Source: Puffinus mauretanicus (Eukaryota; Chordata; Aves; Procellariiformes; Procellariidae). From it: a stretch of DNA of 64,000 nucleotides. Positions 45,234-57,900 of the stretch are shown here, piece after piece; positions within the stretch are counted from its first letter, which is position 1, and each line of letters starts with the position of its first letter. The DNA lies in contig JAJKFH010003354.1 of the NCBI GenBank assembly GCA_023333565.1, positions 992,001-1,056,000 of the forward strand, written 5' to 3'. Below the pieces are notes generated by a model. The model ran no database searches. It saw only the letters and a program-made list of their open reading frames with translations, and was not told the origin of the DNA. A program made the translations under genes and the position numbers.

Positions 45234-46989
45234 CTGTCAGAGGAGACAAAAATCACAGGAGGGGTTACCGACACTGATGCACCGTAAGGGAGGGCAGCCA
45301 AAGGTTTCTGAGCCAGCTAGGTGAGCAGGCCATGACTAAGAGGAAACAAGAGATTACCTCCCCCAGTGGCAGTGGTCTTCTACAAGAGGGAAACAACAAC
45401 TGCACCAGGAGCCAGAAGAGGAACTTGAAGTTTAAGAGTTTTGAAAACTTCCAACAACATGGCATAGCACCCAGAGGCAGTCATCTTTGCTGGAGGAAAG
45501 GTCTTTAAGGATCTTGTACCCCTGAGATTATGTGCCCTACATACTCTACGTATTAAGAGGTCTGATCAAAGCTGGAAATTATATTTGCCACTTGAAGACC
45601 TAGCTTTCAGGGAAGATGCTCAAGGGCGATACACAATCTCTCTCCTCCAACCTCAATAGCTCAGGACACAAATGAGGATGCCAGTACAGAAGTTTACTGG
45701 CAGCAAGTTGCATTCTACAGACCACTTTTGTTGCATTACTTGTTTAGAGTCCGGAAGCAGGCAAAATCATTACAACCCAAGCACAAATATTACATAAAGC
45801 ATATTTATTTAATGCATCTAGTGGTAAACCACTGAGCAAAGTAGCAGCTTACGTAGTCAGCAGGGCACTGGACCATACGCCATGAGCATAAATCTGCGCA
45901 GAAGGAACAAGACAGGAGGTACGCAGGTATTTTCAGTGTGTGTCTACCATACATTGGTGGAAAAGGAACAGCACATCCTTAAGATATTTTCAAACTACAT
46001 TAGAAGAATTAGGACATCAACCCTCAAAAAGAGATTCCCCAAAACCCTCAGGGCAAACAGCAGAAGGAAAGAAATGACCAGCTGTAGCGAACAATAAAAT
46101 ACACCCAAGAAATTCTGACCCCCTAAGTATAGCCATTGAATTTAAAGCTCTTGATTGACACCCTCTTCATGGAAACAGATCAAGTTTCCCAACCATCACA
46201 TCCTAGGGTTTAGGATGAGTTAGCTCCACATATTCATTTGCAAAATGAATTCATTCCTCTGCAGCCGCCGTAGCAGCCTTTGTCTTCCTGAGAAGTCAAA
46301 TCTGACCTAGCCATTTTGGCACGGTTTCTCATTTACTAATACAAAGAAATCTTTCCACAGCCTTACTGAACTTTCCTAAAACCCAAAACCAATCTCCAAA
46401 GCATTTCACCCTGCTCAACTCTGTCCAGTTAACTGGCAATTCAGAGCTTAGAGGCCAAGCTCCTCGGGAAGTAGCAGCCTCCCTCTGCTGACCAGAGCGG
46501 GAGGCCACAGCAACTTGCCTTCTAACGTAGACATCACGGCTTCGTAGTTAAAACCCAGAAAAGGGTCCAGGTTACAGAATCCCTTCATTTTCCATGTCTG
46601 TCTATGGCTGGTCTCTCTCCAACGCTATACACGCTTCTAGTAACAAGAATCACATAAAATGAACGGTTTCTACTAAGAGACTGCTATATCCGCACATAAC
46701 ACCAGCTTCACTGTGGAGCATCAAAGCTAACTCCATTAATTTTGACATCTTCATGGGGGATAGAAGCAGAAGGGAACTGCATGTATTTAGGCAGTGGATT
46801 TTCATCCATGAGATGTCAACAGTGCTCTAAGGCACAGCTATATTCTAAACGTTAGGGTGATACTGGTTTGATACTGGTTTGGGTTTCCCAGTTCAGAAGA
46901 GTCTGGTTAAAACCAGGGACCTGTACTCCCAAGTGAGATGGGGGGAAGGACATGGCCACATATTTAATTATGCAGCCGGCTGGTGTGTG

Positions 46990-47080
46990 ACGGAGGGAAG
47001 CATGGTCTAGCGGCTAAAACAAAGAAACAAGTATCAGGATACAGGTCCAGTACTGGAAGCTGCCCAGATACTAAGATGTG
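46990..47080 (+). mobile_element. tRNA-headed SINE fragment, MIR-like
   Basis: TGGTCTAGCGG at 47003-47013 fits the tRNA-type A box (TRGYNNARNNG). A weaker B-box-like AGGTCCAGTAC follows at 47043-47053, then GGAAGCTGCC, resembling the MIR head (TGGTCTAGTGGTTAGAGCA, then TCTGCC). The copy is short and decayed, and the family call is tentative. Confidence 0.5.
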
Positions 47081-50014
47081 GCACTAGAATCACCCTCTGT
47101 ACTGGAAAGGCTGGGGAAGAGGCACATCGCCTATATTTACACTCCCACTAACATTACTGCCCCAAGAAAGTGAGTTTCTTATCCACGAAACACTAAGAGA
47201 TCCCCTAAAAGGTCCTAAATGGTACGGATGGGAAACTAAATTCAATCTGGACCACAAACAGGGTCCAGATTGAAAAGTTTTCAAAAGGTCCACAAAAAGT
47301 TTTCAAACTTTTGTTTTCTATCCAGGCATGCACTAGAGGAACTCAAGCCTGTGGGACAGCAGAATTGCTGTTGTGAGACTGTTACGAACACACTGAGGTT
47401 ACAGCTAAATCACCCTCAAACTCACAATCCTCCCTAGAAGGCTGCTAGAGTCAGATGTTGCTGTTGTCCAACCCTGTTTACAACTCAGATTGTAATATTA
47501 GAACCATCCAAAAATAGCAGCAATTCAAATACCGCCAGTAATGAAGGGACTAAGATGCATTGAAGCAAACTGAAAATTTCTGGTTTGAAAAAAATCAGCC
47601 GTAATCTCCTTCCAAGGAACTTATTTTGCCATCACCGTAGAAAAATGGTCAAGGAAAATTTAAAAAAAAAAAAAAAAGCTCAGCAGGCCAGGCCTTTCCC
47701 AAGCTACTATGCTTTTTCTGAAAGGGTATATTGCTGCTTTTCTCAATGGAGCAATACAATTTTAAGTACTTTCCATTAAAATGTATTTATCCACAGAAAA
47801 ATATGATCGGAATATAATTGACAAAGCGTAGTAACCTTTTAGTTCATCAGGAGACAAGACTGCAAGACAAGGGATGCTTCAGATACCGTTTCCTTCAGCA
47901 GGAAACCTGTTCGAATCAAGGGGCAGTCTACACCCAATGCCACTAAAAACGATGCTTTTTTTATAAATAAAATGGGCAGTAGACTGAAACTATGCGTTTC
48001 TGAGTCAGCAAGTGGACAGCTGGGTAAGCAAAATCAATACTCCTCATGGGCGACTATGCAAATTTAAACACACGTGCATTTGATTTATTTTTTATGTGCA
48101 CATGTCCTGCTTCAGTGCACAGCGCCTGGTTGAATTCTGGCATTTTTGGAAACAGTTAGCTATAAGCAATGCCTGGGATAATCAATAGCAAGGTCATCAG
48201 GTTTATTTAAAGATGAAGTCCACTTGATTCAAACAACCATCAATCTACTACAAACTCTTTCCTCTCTCCAGCGCCCCCCTTCCAAAGGAGTCCGAGATAC
48301 GTGCTGCAATGTATGAAGGACGCTTGCTTCCTTGGTGGCATCAATAGATTTCCTCACTTTTAAGCTTTCCTGCCTGTATGAAAGCAGGTATAAGCTGGAA
48401 AAAAAGGCAATAAACTACTACAGCTCTTCAGTAAATGGCGCAGCCTGCCCAACTTTGCACACAACAACACAAGCTCTAGTAATTAATTTCCAAGTTGTAA
48501 CTTGGATTAATTCTAGGTTAACCTGATAGCTAGCTTCATTCAATGCAGGTTTTTTACTTTTCCAACTCCTGTGCTATTTTCATACCTGCACATTTTCTTC
48601 CCAGAAAATTTCCAAATGTCTCCAGAATCATACACTGAAAGGCACGAAACCTTATCTTTGAGTGTTGAAACCTTGGGTAGTTATTCACATATTCAAATTA
48701 TTCCCAAAGGATTCCTGATACAAGTCAGGCTTTGTGGGCAAACACCTTGACTGGCAGTTTCTGCTGGTGATTACCAACCTGTTGCTACTGTTGTTGCCCC
48801 AGCAGCAAAGCATCTCTGTTATGCATCCAAAGGGTCCACACTTGGATTTGAACAAGGATTCAGGCACAGGGGATGAAAGTAAAGTTGTTCTTGATTAATT
48901 TTAGAGATGAGCATTCATCATTTCAGAAAAGGAAAGTTTATTCCTGTTTTACTTCAGAAACCAGAACAATTTCAAGTGTAAGGAAACCCTAATGATATGA
49001 TGATGCCTGCTAAGACATTTCCTGGTCCTTGTAGCTTAGTCCAGAAGCCTTGGATGACAGCCAGAAGTATTTTTAAAGTCATTTAAAGTGCTTAAAAAAA
49101 TATGAGGATAAAGTCCTTCTCATCACACAGTGCAGTTGCTTCATGACTGTATCAGAGGTTCCTTTGATGTACTGTCAACTATGATCAATGGCTGTTGACA
49201 CCATCACTGGAAGAATACCAGATGCAGGAGGAGCAAAGTAATCCAAAATAGCAGAATCCGTACCATTCAAACTAGCAGAAAACAACGGAAACTGAACATA
49301 AAAACCATAAATTCTACATTAAATTTAAACCCACATGGATTAAAATGAAGGTCTTGTCTGCTCAGTGTAATCTGTGGTGTGAATGTAAGGAGATATATCT
49401 CGACCAATATAAAACCACGGGGTTTATCCTACTGTGGAAATTGTCCTCTACCACCGCCATCTATTTTAATGTTGCCTCACGGGTGCTTTAAACTGAGCCA
49501 AAAATAAAATGTCCACACCAGAAAAAATGATGAGGTACACCAGCATGACTGGAAAAACTCTCTTACACAGACAGGGCCTGGACTTATTTTTATCCTTTAG
49601 ACCGCTGAAGCAGTTGTACTTCTGATGCTGTAAAAGCACAAGACACTGCCCACCGAGACAGTCTTAACTTGGAGATGAGCATCTCATTTAGCTGCTGACA
49701 TTTTAAATCATGCGGCCATTTTTACTAATTCCCCCGACACAATGCCTAATTCATCTGAAACTCTGTTCAGATTAACAATAAATAAAAGAACTGCTGGATC
49801 TAACTTCTTTGGTGTTTAAATAATTTTTAAAAGCATGCAAAATATGGATTATCTGTAGGAAGACTAATGGAGAAGGGCTGAGACCCAGAATATTTTGACA
49901 GAGACCTGCTCTGCACTCTCCCACGCATGCACAGCTCGCTCCTGCCATGTGTGCTCAGACCCCTCCTAAGAGAGCAGCCGCTGCACAAAAGGGAGCTTGG
50001 GGAACGCAGGGCAT

Positions 50015-50276
50015 TTTTCAATGAAAAGAGGGTAGATTTAGACCAGACATAAGGAAGAAATTCTTTATGACAAGGATGGTGAGACACTGGGACAGGCTGC
50101 CCAGAGTTGTGGATGCCCCATCACTGGAAGCGTTCACAGTCAGGTTGGACGGGGCTCTGAGCAACCTGGTCTGGTGGAAGATGTCCCTGCCCACAGCAGA
50201 GGGGTTGGACTAAATGGTCTTCAAAGGTCCCTTTCAACCCAAACCATCCTGTGATTCTATGATTCTACCATTCTGA
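50015..50276 (+). mobile_element. CR1 LINE, 5'-truncated 3' end
   Basis: Reads as a typical avian CR1 tail: GGAAGAAATTCTTTATGACA, then GGTGAGACACTGGGACAGGCTG, GTTGTGGATGCCCCATC, GGGGTTGGACTAAATGGTC, and finally GTGATTCTATGATTCTAC, the terminal ATTCTATG-type 8-bp repeats. It is heavily 5'-truncated, as most genomic CR1 copies are, and encodes no protein here. It lies in NRF1 intron 1, antisense to the gene. The left boundary is approximate; the right end is defined by the terminal repeats. Confidence 0.93.
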
Positions 50277-51908
50277 AATGGGGTGGGAACAGCTAACAGC
50301 CTTCTCAACATCCAAAACACCAAATATAAAGTTCTCATGTTCAAGTTTTGCAACCAGACCTTCCTTCTGCTTGGGCATTTCAGAGCTCACTCAAAGAGCA
50401 AACCTCTCTTCTGTAAGCCAACACTGTACAGCCCAAGAAGTCACTGTGAAAAAGGGTGGGTTGTCTTTCTTACAAAACTTGCTTCTTCATCAAATAAAGA
50501 CTTTGCAAATAATCCTGGTTGTCAGAATTCAGGCCTCATATTTTCATATCAAGGGTGAGTCACTATGGGTATAACACCATAGGGGAAGAGTTCACCTGTA
50601 TTCTGTAATGACATCCACGTAAAAATGAGTATGACATTTTATAACTAAAATACAAGAATTAGTAAATCACCAATAGCAAACGGAGAGGCCAACTCACACG
50701 CAACCTGCTCGGTGCACTACAGCACAACCTCTCCTAACCAAAGGGTTTGGGAGGAATGAAATCCCATCCCAGGCAGCTGCATGGCACTGCTGTGCAGAGG
50801 AACTAACCTTATTTGATGGATGCCCCGAGCTCAAGCAGCGGCTCTGCCTTCTACAGTGATATGAGCAAAGATTTAGAAATTACACAGGAGGAAAAACAGA
50901 AGACTAACAGACACACATACTTTTTCAGAATCCACTTTATAAGTGATCAATGTCAGCAATTAGTTTATTAGACACGCTGACCTTTCCAGCTCGAGGTACC
51001 GTCCCTGTACTCACTTCAGGCTGGTCGGGTCATCGACCCTCTTCTCTTCCCAGCAACGAGACTCAGGGGAAAGGCTGCATTACATGACCCATCTAGCGTC
51101 CTCTAAAGAATTGGCCTTGAATTGCTGAAAAGATCTTAAATTTAGATGATATCGGAACAAACCAGATGCTAAGGGAAGCTGCAGTAAGTACCGAAAAAAG
51201 GGGCGATAAGCTTGCATCAGCTCGTGTTTCTGAAAACAGCCAGCCTGCGTCAAGCTTCTCCTCATTCTCCTTTCACCTAAACATCAGGGGGGTGGATACC
51301 TAAACCTACAAAGGTGCAAGCAGAGGTCTAGGCTGGTGTCCGCAGAGGCACAGCTCTCCACAGCATGGACGGGGTATTTAAAAAAGTACAAAACAGCCTG
51401 TTAGCTAGTGATGGACCCACCGAAACACAAAGAACAGGGCACTGATGAAGCCTCACGGGCTGCAAACACTCTCTTGTAGAGGAGGGTTTATAATGGCGTT
51501 TTCCCCAAAGCCATGCCCTCGTATTCAGCATACTGTAAAGAAAGCAGAAAAGAGACAGGAAGAGACATGCCAACGTTGTGGTTGCTCAGTTGCTCAGGGG
51601 ACATCAGATGTTCCTGGAGGTTTTTAATTTTTTTTTTTTTTAAATTTGCTTTGTTTTTTTAAATCAAGTAGTTTAGAGGACTTATTTGAGAGGGCTAACT
51701 CTGCATATCCACTCTCAAGAACAATCCCTCTGGCTCATTTCCTAATTTGTTTCAAAGGAATGGAAACACTCTTTTCTTTCGCAGCCCATTTTCTGCTTGA
51801 ACTCTGCACCATAGTCAGTACCAACTCCTTATCGACAACCCTACTCCACACAGGAATTCGGCACATAGTACTTTGTCTGGCACTACACAGCAGTCTTGAG
51901 ACCAGAGT

Positions 51909-51943
51909 AAAAAGAAAAAAAAAAAAAAAAGGGGGGGGTGGTG
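51909..51943 (+). repeat. Homopurine tract and GGT repeat
   Basis: A run of A interrupted by one G, then G8 and a short (TGG)n repeat. Low complexity in intron 1. Confidence 0.85.
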
Positions 51944-54900
51944 GTGGAAATCTGATTTATTATTCAAGCTGGTCATCCTCCTCATGGTTTTAACTTCAAT
52001 TAAATGCTGCTCCATGCTCGGCAAGCTGAGTGTTTTCCAGAAAACGTGCAACACCTCCTCCCTTTCTTCCACTCTTTCTGTAAAGTTGACAAGCATCTGG
52101 AGTTTAACATGCCCTTAATGGATTCAAGCCTCCGCTGTAAATAAGTCGTTTGCTTTGCATTAAACAACCGACATCACACTGGCACTTTTGTTCTCGGAGG
52201 CGATTGAGGAGAGTTAATCAACGGGGCTCCTGTGATCCGGGTGTGTTAATTCTCGTGCAGCAGCTCCGTGGGCTGCGGGGTGGCTGCTGCAGCCATCAGT
52301 CGCCACCTGCTAAGCCCCTTCTTGCAGCTCTCCAGTGGTGTTCAGCCACGCAAACCAGCACCTCTGCTAGGAAATGGGCCTCTAAATCAGGTTTTAGCCA
52401 TTTGCTGCTCAGCTTTTGCCCTTCCCCTAGCTTGGAGGGAAGCCACGGTGCTTACTCACTAGATGCTGCTTCTTCAACGATGCTGCGAGGAGATAGTGAT
52501 GATGCTCAGCGTTACCCTCGTGCTTGTCTCCATCCCTTGGCCGTCGCAGCGAGGCAGGAGCAGAGTTTCCCAGCACAGGTCACAAAGATGCTGGCGGGGG
52601 CACGCAGGGCTTCACATGCAAAGCATGTGCCCCGCTGAGCGGCGTTCCTTGCTCCTAAGGGCCCACGGTTTACGCTGTAGTGGGCAAGGCAGACCACACC
52701 ACCCGAATTTATTTTAAGAACTACCACCTGTTTGCAGCTGCAACACCTCATCCGCCTGCCTGCCAGAGGAACCATCGGCACCGGTCTCATCTCACGAGAG
52801 GGTGGAATCTAAAATACCTTTGATGATCCGGGCCAACATGACGTGAAGGAGTTTTTTCAGTTAACTAGGTTTCATACTTCATGTATTCAATCAGATTAAA
52901 AAGCACTTCCTATGCACTTAGTACAGAAGAATGTTTTATTTAAAAAGCTATTTCAAACGTCCGGCTGCATGTCCAGATAAATTCCAAATTCCCTGCAAAG
53001 ACAGCCTGGAATAATTCATAAGTGAAAACTGATCCAGTGAGAAATTAATCATTTGCCATTTACTAATAAAATTAAATCCTGTTTGAGTGTAATTATACCT
53101 TTGAAATTGTCTGGTACTGCTTTTTGCTATTCTGGCACAAAGCCTTGTACACATTTTTTAAAGCAAGTACATACATCCTGACACAGTTGGTTTCTTATCA
53201 GCAGATTTCAATGGTTATACTAACCGTGAAGAACTAACCTCATTCGGAAACAACAGCAACACAAACCAAGAGATCGTATACCATTTTCATGAGGAGCCAT
53301 GACTGAAATCACCGGTGTTCATCAAACTTCGTTAGTCTTGCGAGACCTGTGTCTACCCTCCGATTACAACAGCCAGAAATGGTCCGGTTTTGATAGCTCT
53401 GAGATGGTCTGAATTAGAGGAGCTGCCAGCCTCCTGAGGGGAGGATACAGGACAACCTCTAACAGAGGAGAGTCGGCCGGTCTTGGCTTGGTGCTGTCCT
53501 GGCTGCGTTTCTCCTCTATCTGGGACCAACGCTGGCGGGTACGTGGAAGCCAGATGTCATGCAGAGATGTCCACCTCCCAGCCAGGCCTGACTCACACGG
53601 GCACGGAGCTTGCTCGCAGCATTTCCTGACGATGCTGGTTAAGAAACCACTTCCAGGTGAAATCTGAGATGGCAGGAGGTCTACACCAGCAGATTACAAC
53701 TGCACTGGCTTCTGCGAGTGCAGCTTGCAACCGAAAGCACATGAGAATGCCCCCATCTCCCATCACTCGGCTGTACTACGTACCAACAAGCAAGACCCAG
53801 ACCTTCTCCTGGTCTCCATGAGGAGAAAGGAAAGAGGATGTCCACGTCCTCCCTAGCAGTAGGTTTCAGACTCCCGACAGCAGAGACTTAGCTCGTTCCA
53901 TGATGTCCATCTGTCACGTTGCATTGGTGTCTCTCAGTGGTTAAATATTACTCGTTAATTTGCCTTCAGGATAAATTTGATATCATTCTTGTATAAAATT
54001 GTGCCTAGAGGGAATTACCACTGCAGGTTTGATAAGGAAACAATGCCATTCCTCAGGGACAAGATCGATTAATACCTTAATTATTACAACAACTCATTTA
54101 AAACGCACATTAAAATCCAAAAATCCTATTTTTCCATGGCTGTGTAAAAAGTCTTCCCTTGCTCATGGAGAGAATTTGCTGGCCTACACCTCAATCCAAT
54201 AAAAAATGCCTTTTTTCTGGTGAAGCTGTCTCAGTCTGGAAGCTGTGCAAGGTTTTAGCTGGGACTGACTTTCCAGGACTTAAGACATGGCCTCATGTCA
54301 GCAGCAACAACTGATACCGTGCACAAAGGCAAGATAAGATATGCTAGTTTACACCTCTCCTATCAAAATTGAAGTGAACATCTTATTTCACGCTGGCTCA
54401 CAGCAGCACATGGACAGTTGCCTCATATCGGCAGTGACGTGGGAACTCAAGCACCAAGAGGAACTACAGAACCCAGCTCTCGTTCCACAGCGTCCTCCTG
54501 TGGCATAATATTAGTATAATGATCCTTTTAATTAGGATGGAAAAAAATTCCCTATGCTACCAGTCTCAGCATGAAAAGACCTAAAATAAAATTGATTCTA
54601 GAAAACAAAACCAAAACCCTTTCTATTAATGCGCTCTTTTTAACAGCATCTCACATAAAAGAGCAAACACAGCACACACTGCAGGAAAAACTTCACACGC
54701 AAAGTCTGGAAAAGAAACAAATAGGATTTTACACAAATTTATTAGGCATAGAAACGCCTATTTGCTGCTGAAGTTTCTGCCGAAAGCCACCATTTGGCGA
54801 TGTGATAGGACATTCATTTCATGATGTATGATGCAATTTGCAACTAGTCTTTTTTGCAGCTTAACTTCACGTATTTAGCACCAAAAGCCGGCAGGAAGCT

Positions 54901-57900
54901 ATGGGCTGAACGTAAGGATGAGGTGGTTTCTACTTGAAGACTTCTCAGGCTTTGGCACAAAGGCAATAGCGAGTGCAGGGAGGACTTCACCGCTCCACCC
55001 AGCCGCACAAGGCGAGCTGGAGCAGATGCCTGGTCTTCCTCCTGCCCAGGCCAGCAAGGAGCGGAAGCAGCACATCAGAGAGAAGTTGAAGCTCTCCAGA
55101 AAAAAAAAAAACAAAAACAAAAACAAAACCCCCACTTTTAAATTACCCCAGCAGCTGAACTGGGCTGGACTGGCTGCCAAAGCAGTTTCTCTTCAGTTGC
55201 TTCCCTCAACCAGAGCAATGGTAGTTCACAGGGAAAGCACAGCATGTACATGCAGAAGGGCTCCACTTTGCCTTTTTTTCAAATTTTAAGCAATTCACAT
55301 AAGTTTACAAAAAAAAAAAAAAAAAGTACTACAGTGGAATCCATCCTCCCCATGAAGACACCAAGAAAAAGGTTAGCACGCGTTCAGCGTTCGGAAACCC
55401 ATGGGAAGGGCATACCACCACATCCCGGGCCATGTTAGCCAGCGACTGTAATCCAAAACTGGAAGTCAAACTACACCGTAAAATCGTAAACCATGAGGTG
55501 GAATTCTCATTTAGCATTCCTGTGCTTCCCCCCAGGCTCTGCAGGTTTCATGTTAAGCATTTGGGGTGCAACACGCAGAGGTGACTCTCCCTTACCAGTA
55601 TTCATCCGTAACACTTGGGGCAGAACCTTCTTCCCTAAAATTTTTTGCAGGATGTGTAGTCTGACATGAGTCAAGAAAACATAACATATGATAAACAGCA
55701 TTCTCAAAGGTAATACTTTGTCAACTTACACATTCTTTCATTTTATTTAAAGAACCACACAGAAATCCCAATTTCAAATTATTTTATTTTGACCTGCATA
55801 GCCCAGAAGTCATTTTATCATTGTGAAGCGAGTTAGTCATCTCTAGTCAATACAGCTTTTTTAATTAACACGCAAAGCGGTCTTTTAAGAATTACTAACC
55901 CAGTAAGCGCAACTGCCGAGAGAGCCGCTATTTGCTGATCGCAGACAGCATTCCTGGCACTGCACAAAGGCGCAGCCCTCGCCCCAACAGGATTACTGCC
56001 TAAAACACAGAGCGCAGCCCTAGCTGGCTGCATTAAGGTGCAAATGTTCCTGGTTTTAATCCTCTTTTATGGAAAGAGAGGATTAGTGGTTATGCTGGAC
56101 TACCACAGAAAAACATAATGGAAGCATGTTTTACCGAGGGATACGAGTGAGAGGGTGGCGATGTGACACGCTACAGCCTTGTCTAGACCGAGACTCGGAG
56201 GTGTGAAGTATCACGTTAACCATGACATCCAGCATGGACGAGGTCCTCTGTCTTCAATCTTGGCTAGACGGATCACCTTAAGGACTTGGTCCTCACATCG
56301 CATTAATTCAACCGGATTAGCATATGGCAGACGACACAGTCCTAACCACATTTAATTATCTAACTTCCACCCTAAAATGGCAAGCCTTGCTCCAGTTACA
56401 CCAGTATGACTGTAGCTGGTTTTAGGAGGGATGGTGCCACCTTAGCTGGATGAGGAAGGGTACAGGTATTCAACCTGTGTGCACAGAAGGTCCAACACAA
56501 TGGACTAAACAGTGATGAGTTGTCCCAGACCACACACACACTCACAAAAAAAAGAAAAAATCTCTCCTCTTGCAGTTTTATACTTCTGCGCTTTCAATTC
56601 ATTTGCTCTCTGACCCTGCAATACATACTGAGGCCCTCTGCGTTGTGAGCAAACAGATTAGGAACCCAGGGCATTCTGTCTTCCAAAAAAAAAAAAAAAA
56701 AATTAAATCCCGTAGGGAAAATACACACTACGATAGCATTTGTTTTCAAGATCTTATTCTACCTAAGTTTGTTGGTTTTTTTTCCCTACAGCCGTTTAAG
56801 AGGAGGGGTTGTGCATTCACAGGTCTGCAGACAGCCTCTGATGTCAACTACCATATCTGCATTCACACGGGGAAGAATTTGGGGATTCTCCTCCAGGCTC
56901 ACAAAAACAGGCATCTCCGGTTACCCTGCAGTGCCCTTTAGGGCACCTGAGGTGACAGAGTACAGCGAGGCTCGGTTCAGTGCCAGTAAAAAACGGGATA
57001 CCTCCTCCCCTTAACACCTGGAACTGGGAAAAAGGAAAAGACAGGTTCCCTCCCAAGAGTTTCCTGTGGTTCAAGAACGCATCTGTTTGCCTGCCCCGCA
57101 AAAGACTGCGGATGAGGGGGAAAAACTCCCCAGCAAAACCACTGGAAACTAATGAGCAAAGACCCTGAAACGGGAAACCTCTGTAAACGACGCACCAAGT
57201 AGACGAGAAAATCCAGTGCATGTTACATTTGCAGCTGCATATTGTGCAACATTAAGATTTGTGTTTTCTGGAAAAAAGTGCATCTACAGCCCAACTAGAT
57301 CAAAGAGATTTGTCCGAGAGTTATTTAAGTCTTAAGTACCTGCACATTGGATTTAAATGCTTGTTCAAACATTTTTCTCTCTCGTATCGACAAAAGAGCC
57401 TGTTAAGCAGGCCACTGTGCCCTCCAAGCGTCCTGCTTAGTACTCAGCTGTCTTCCACACAGGCAAAACTGAACACTCAAGACCCAAGCCATTTGTTAAA
57501 AGATGAAGCACGGTTACGACAATCACACATACATGAGTACATGCGCTAATACTTTCTTACTAAGCACAGTTATTTCCTTCTGTCTTAGTTTGGGAAGGGG
57601 TGTGGGTCAGTATGGCTGACAGGAGCAGTGCTCCACCAGAATCTCAAGCTTTCCACACACGTGGAGAACATCCGAGATGGAGCCATCATGGTTTTCCAGT
57701 CCTGACTCCCTTAAGTCAGTGCCCAAGTGGTGCTTTTCCTGCTTTGAATACACAGCACGATATGCAAATCCTGTGGGAATTCAAAGTTTTTAGAGTTCCT
57801 GCAATGCACAACCACATATCCAATACACTGAAAATGGACCATGAATTTTTATTTGCTGCTACATTTTGTACCTTAGATGTCTCTCACATTTCTTCACCAC

